Below are positions 61,658 to 64,000 of a stretch of DNA of 64,000 nt, one piece after another (positions within the stretch are counted from its first letter, which is position 1; every line of letters starts with the position of its first letter). Source of the DNA: Planctomycetota bacterium (GTDB lineage Bacteria; Planctomycetota; Planctomycetia; Pirellulales; Pirellulaceae); the NCBI GenBank assembly GCA_963204915.1, contig CAUJHS010000022.1, forward strand, positions 558,001-622,000, written 5' to 3'. The position numbers were made by a program, and so were the translations under genes. Under the pieces are notes generated by a model, which had not been told where the DNA came from, ran no database searches, and saw only the letters and a list, made by a program, of their open reading frames with translations.

Positions 61658-61979
61658 GCGGCGAGCGCGAGAGCGGCGGGTAGCTCAGTCCAACAGGGTC
61701 TATGTGAGGAACTTCACTATACCAACACCCCTACCTGGCGTCACGTGATACAACCGTGCAAAAACCCTTCTCCCTGACTTGCACGAATTCCTTGACTTGT
61801 ACGAACTGCCCGACCCGAGAACGTAACGTACTAGGCCCTACGCTCGGCGATCCACGGCGAGCCAAAGCGTCGAACCAAGCTTTGCATCGTCATTCCCGCG
61901 TGCCGCAGGACGTGACGTGCGGTATGATGAAGAACGCTGATCGCAGCAGCCAGACTTATCTTCTGCGAAAGGGTAGGCT
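61658..61979. other. Divergent intergenic region with short direct repeat
   Basis: A 322-base gap between the PSD1 gene (minus) and the hybrid kinase (plus). TGACTTGCACGAA (61775) and TGACTTGTACGAA (61793) are 18 bases apart. No RNA gene is visible; GGTAGCTCAGT near 61679 looks like a tRNA D-arm, but no anticodon or T-arm follows. The kinase ribosome site AAAGGG is at about 61968. Confidence 0.45.
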
Positions 61980-64000
61980 ATGCACGTTCTGTACGAGCCT
62001 CATCTTCTTGCTCGTTCTAAATCGATCGCGCGCGGGGCAAGCATCGCAGTCATGGCGATGAGCTGCCTGGTGCTTCTTGGATGGGCCTTCGACATCGAAT
62101 GGCTGCGCTCGGTCGTGCCTGGCATGGTGGCGATGAACCCCGGCGGAACGGCGCTCAGCTTTCTTTTGTCAGGAGCATCCCTGTGGTTGCTTGAGCCCGA
62201 GCCAACACCCCATCGACGCCGTACCGCAGGACTCGCGTGCGCCGGCGCGGTCACGTTTGTCGCCCTGACCCGATTAGTTGCCTACGTCTTGAACTGGGAT
62301 TACGGTCCCGACCGAATGCTGTTTCCGTACAAGTTGGATCTCTACTCCATTCCCAACCGCATGGCGCCGAATACGGCGACGAACTTTTTGCTTGTCGGTT
62401 TGGCGCTTCTCACCCTCAACACCAAAGTTGGTGGACGTTGGCGGCCTTCGGAGATCTGCGCGCTCGCGGCGGCGCTGATCTCCATGCTGGCGATACTTGG
62501 CTACGCGTACGCGGCGACGGCCCTCATGGGGCTGAAGTCGTTCATTCCCATGGCGCTGAATACCGCCGTCGCCTTCGCGTTGATCTGCCTGGGCGTACTC
62601 TGCGCTCGGCCCAGTCAGGGTCTCATGGGAACAGTCAACGCCCAGGCCGCAGGCGGCATCATGGCGCGCCGCTTGTTGCCCGCGGCGCTGTTGGCTCCCG
62701 CGGCCATTGGTTGGGCGCGCTGGTATGCCGAACAATTAGGATATCTGGACGCGGTCATGGGTTTATCGGTCTTTGTGCTGGCCAACACCATCGTGTTCAC
62801 GGTACTCATTTGGGGGAACGCTTCATCGCTCAATCGTGCCGCCGCCGAGCTGCAGGCGGCGAAAGAAGCCGCAGAAGCCGCGAACCGCGCTAAAAGCGAA
62901 TTCCTGGCGAACATGAGCCACGAGATTCGCACCCCGATGAACGGCGTCATCGGTATGACGGAACTCGCGCTCGAAACGGAGTTGACCACAGAACAGCGCG
63001 AGTATCTCGACATGGTCAAGACTTCGGCCGATTATTTACTGGCGGTGATCAACGATATCCTCGATTTTTCAAAAATCGAGGCGGGTAAGTTGGAGATGGA
63101 ATCTCTCCGCTTCAGCCTGCGCGATCACTTGGAAGACACCATGGCGGCGCTCAGTTTTCGCGCACACGCCAAGGGGTTAGAGCTGGCCGATGAAGTGCTG
63201 CCCGACGTACCCGATCAACTGATCGGCGATCCCGGCCGACTACGTCAGATCATCATCAACCTAGTAGGCAACGCCGTCAAGTTTACCGAACAAGGCGAAG
63301 TCGCGCTGCGCGTGGCGCTCGATTCACAAACGGACAATGAGGCTTGCTTGCATTTTTCCGTGCGCGATACGGGGATTGGCATCCCTCAGAGCAAGCGAGA
63401 CCGGTTATTCAGAGCGTTCTCACAAATGGACGCCTCGACGACGCGCCGCTACGGCGGAACCGGATTAGGGCTCGCCATTGCGGCTCAGCTGGTCGACATG
63501 ATGCACGGCAAAATCTGGGTCGAAAGTGAACCGGGGCACGGCAGTATGTTTCATTTCACAACTCGCTTCCTTAAGGCGCAGGAGGGGATGTTGCCAGAAC
63601 CCGTACGGCGGCGTCCCCCGGTCCAATTGGACAGCCTACGCGGACTGCCCGTGCTCGTGGTTGACGACAACGCCACGAACCGCCGCATTCTGCACGGGCT
63701 GCTCACCAATTGGGGACTCAAGCCCACCACCGTTTCCCACGGCGCCGACGCTTTATCGCACTTAGAGCAAGCTCGTTTGGCCGGCCATCCCTTTGAACTT
63801 GTGATTCTGGATAACATGATGCCCGAGATGGACGGCTTCACTCTCGCTGAACAGATCACGCAACAACCCGATCATGCGAGCGCCGTGTTAATGATGATTT
63901 CGTCGGCGGGCCGGCGCGAAGACGCCCAGCGATGCCGTGAGTTGGGCGTATCGGCGTATCTAACCAAACCGATTCGACGCGCCGAGTTGATGAACACGCT
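61980..64000 (+). CDS. Hybrid sensor histidine kinase (partial, cut at window edge)
   Basis: A membrane-bound hybrid kinase read from ATG 61980 to the window end, 673 codons seen and no stop. Residues about 15-280 hold seven or eight hydrophobic segments, a membrane sensor without an obvious named domain. The HisKA box [11 protein letters not shown] has H314. The ATPase domain has [17 protein letters not shown] and [11 protein letters not shown] receiver domain starts with [12 protein letters not shown] and has the phosphoacceptor aspartate in [13 protein letters not shown] at residue 611; it continues to KPIRRAEL. More receiver or HPt domains may follow. It would phosphorylate its own receiver after sensing a membrane or periplasmic signal; no partner regulator is visible. 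Confidence 0.9.
   Translation, partial: MHVLYEPHLLARSKSIARGASIAVMAMSCLVLLGWAFDIEWLRSVVPGMVAMNPGGTALSFLLSGASLWLLEPEPTPHRRRTAGLACAGAVTFVALTRLVAYVLNWDYGPDRMLFPYKLDLYSIPNRMAPNTATNFLLVGLALLTLNTKVGGRWRPSEICALAAALISMLAILGYAYAATALMGLKSFIPMALNTAVAFALICLGVLCARPSQGLMGTVNAQAAGGIMARRLLPAALLAPAAIGWARWYAEQLGYLDAVMGLSVFVLANTIVFTVLIWGNASSLNRAAAELQAAKEAAEAANRAKSEFLANMSHEIRTPMNGVIGMTELALETELTTEQREYLDMVKTSADYLLAVINDILDFSKIEAGKLEMESLRFSLRDHLEDTMAALSFRAHAKGLELADEVLPDVPDQLIGDPGRLRQIIINLVGNAVKFTEQGEVALRVALDSQTDNEACLHFSVRDTGIGIPQSKRDRLFRAFSQMDASTTRRYGGTGLGLAIAAQLVDMMHGKIWVESEPGHGSMFHFTTRFLKAQEGMLPEPVRRRPPVQLDSLRGLPVLVVDDNATNRRILHGLLTNWGLKPTTVSHGADALSHLEQARLAGHPFELVILDNMMPEMDGFTLAEQITQQPDHASAVLMMISSAGRREDAQRCRELGVSAYLTKPIRRAELMNT

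Noticed and set aside
61675-61760. tRNA-like GGTAGCTCAGT
   Set aside because: No anticodon stem, T-loop or acceptor pairing follows; it looks like chance similarity to a D-arm.
62237-62893. Open frame of 218 codons within the hybrid kinase membrane region
   Set aside because: It is out of frame with the conserved HisKA box; the kinase frame from 61980 explains the same DNA with membrane helices.

Overview
The window looks like a chromosomal segment of a planctomycete (phylum Planctomycetota, probably Pirellula-like). The evidence is a set of families that are abundant there: a DUF1559 prepilin-like protein, a PSD1/PSCyt cytochrome-domain protein, a PVC-type heme-binding CxxCH protein, a BBP7-type beta-barrel protein, two CRTAC1/ASPIC FG-GAP proteins and a DUF6702 protein. 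No rRNA, tRNA, insertion sequence, prophage or CRISPR array is visible. Most of the window is housekeeping and cell-envelope genes in short operons.

Layout. 0.1-5.2 kb: DUF6174 protein, a sirtuin without its zinc cysteines, larB, a secreted BNR-repeat protein and an O-methyltransferase. 5.3-12.4 kb (minus strand): a CRTAC1 protein and an RND efflux pair. 12.6-14.2 kb: ispE-spoVG, with a zinc ribbon inserted in SpoVG. 14.5-23.7 kb: a membrane-anchored unknown, a large cytochrome protein, a DUF6702 protein, folC, and a metal ABC operon that lacks its permease. 23.9-31.1 kb: a nine-gene NAD/ADP-ribose cluster. 31.2-34.2 kb: PQQ-propeller protein, stress protein and nitrilase. 34.4-41.3 kb (minus): four minor pseudopilins with large extra domains, then an S41 protease. 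41.9-46.5 kb: lipoprotein, short SecA and BBP7 barrel. 47.1-52.1 kb: DUF1559, TPR, CRTAC1 and SRPBCC proteins. 52.1-58.4 kb: MiaE, ABC-F, DUF2892, baeRF and enolase-superfamily proteins and a small membrane protein. 58.5-61.6 kb: a PSD1 gene broken by one in-frame TGA. 62.0 kb to the end: a hybrid histidine kinase cut by the window edge.

The most striking region is 23,897-31,064. A Nudix/winged-helix regulator of NrtR type heads a same-strand run of macro domain, nicotinamidase PncA, RNA 2'-phosphotransferase KptA, two ADP-ribosylglycohydrolases, an SPFH protein, a NADAR N-glycosidase and a second Nudix hydrolase. Nearly every enzyme makes, removes or breaks down ADP-ribose, its phosphate or nicotinamide. 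The first gene has a strong promoter (TTGACT-N17-TATGAT) whose spacer is filled by a perfect inverted repeat, which suggests autoregulation. The SPFH protein has three Gly-Pro-centred repeats before its SPFH domain, a long coiled coil after it and no membrane anchor, which resembles a miniature major vault protein. I infer a system for processing or repairing ADP-ribosylated RNA, protein or nucleotides coupled to NAD salvage, possibly organised on a vault-like assembly.
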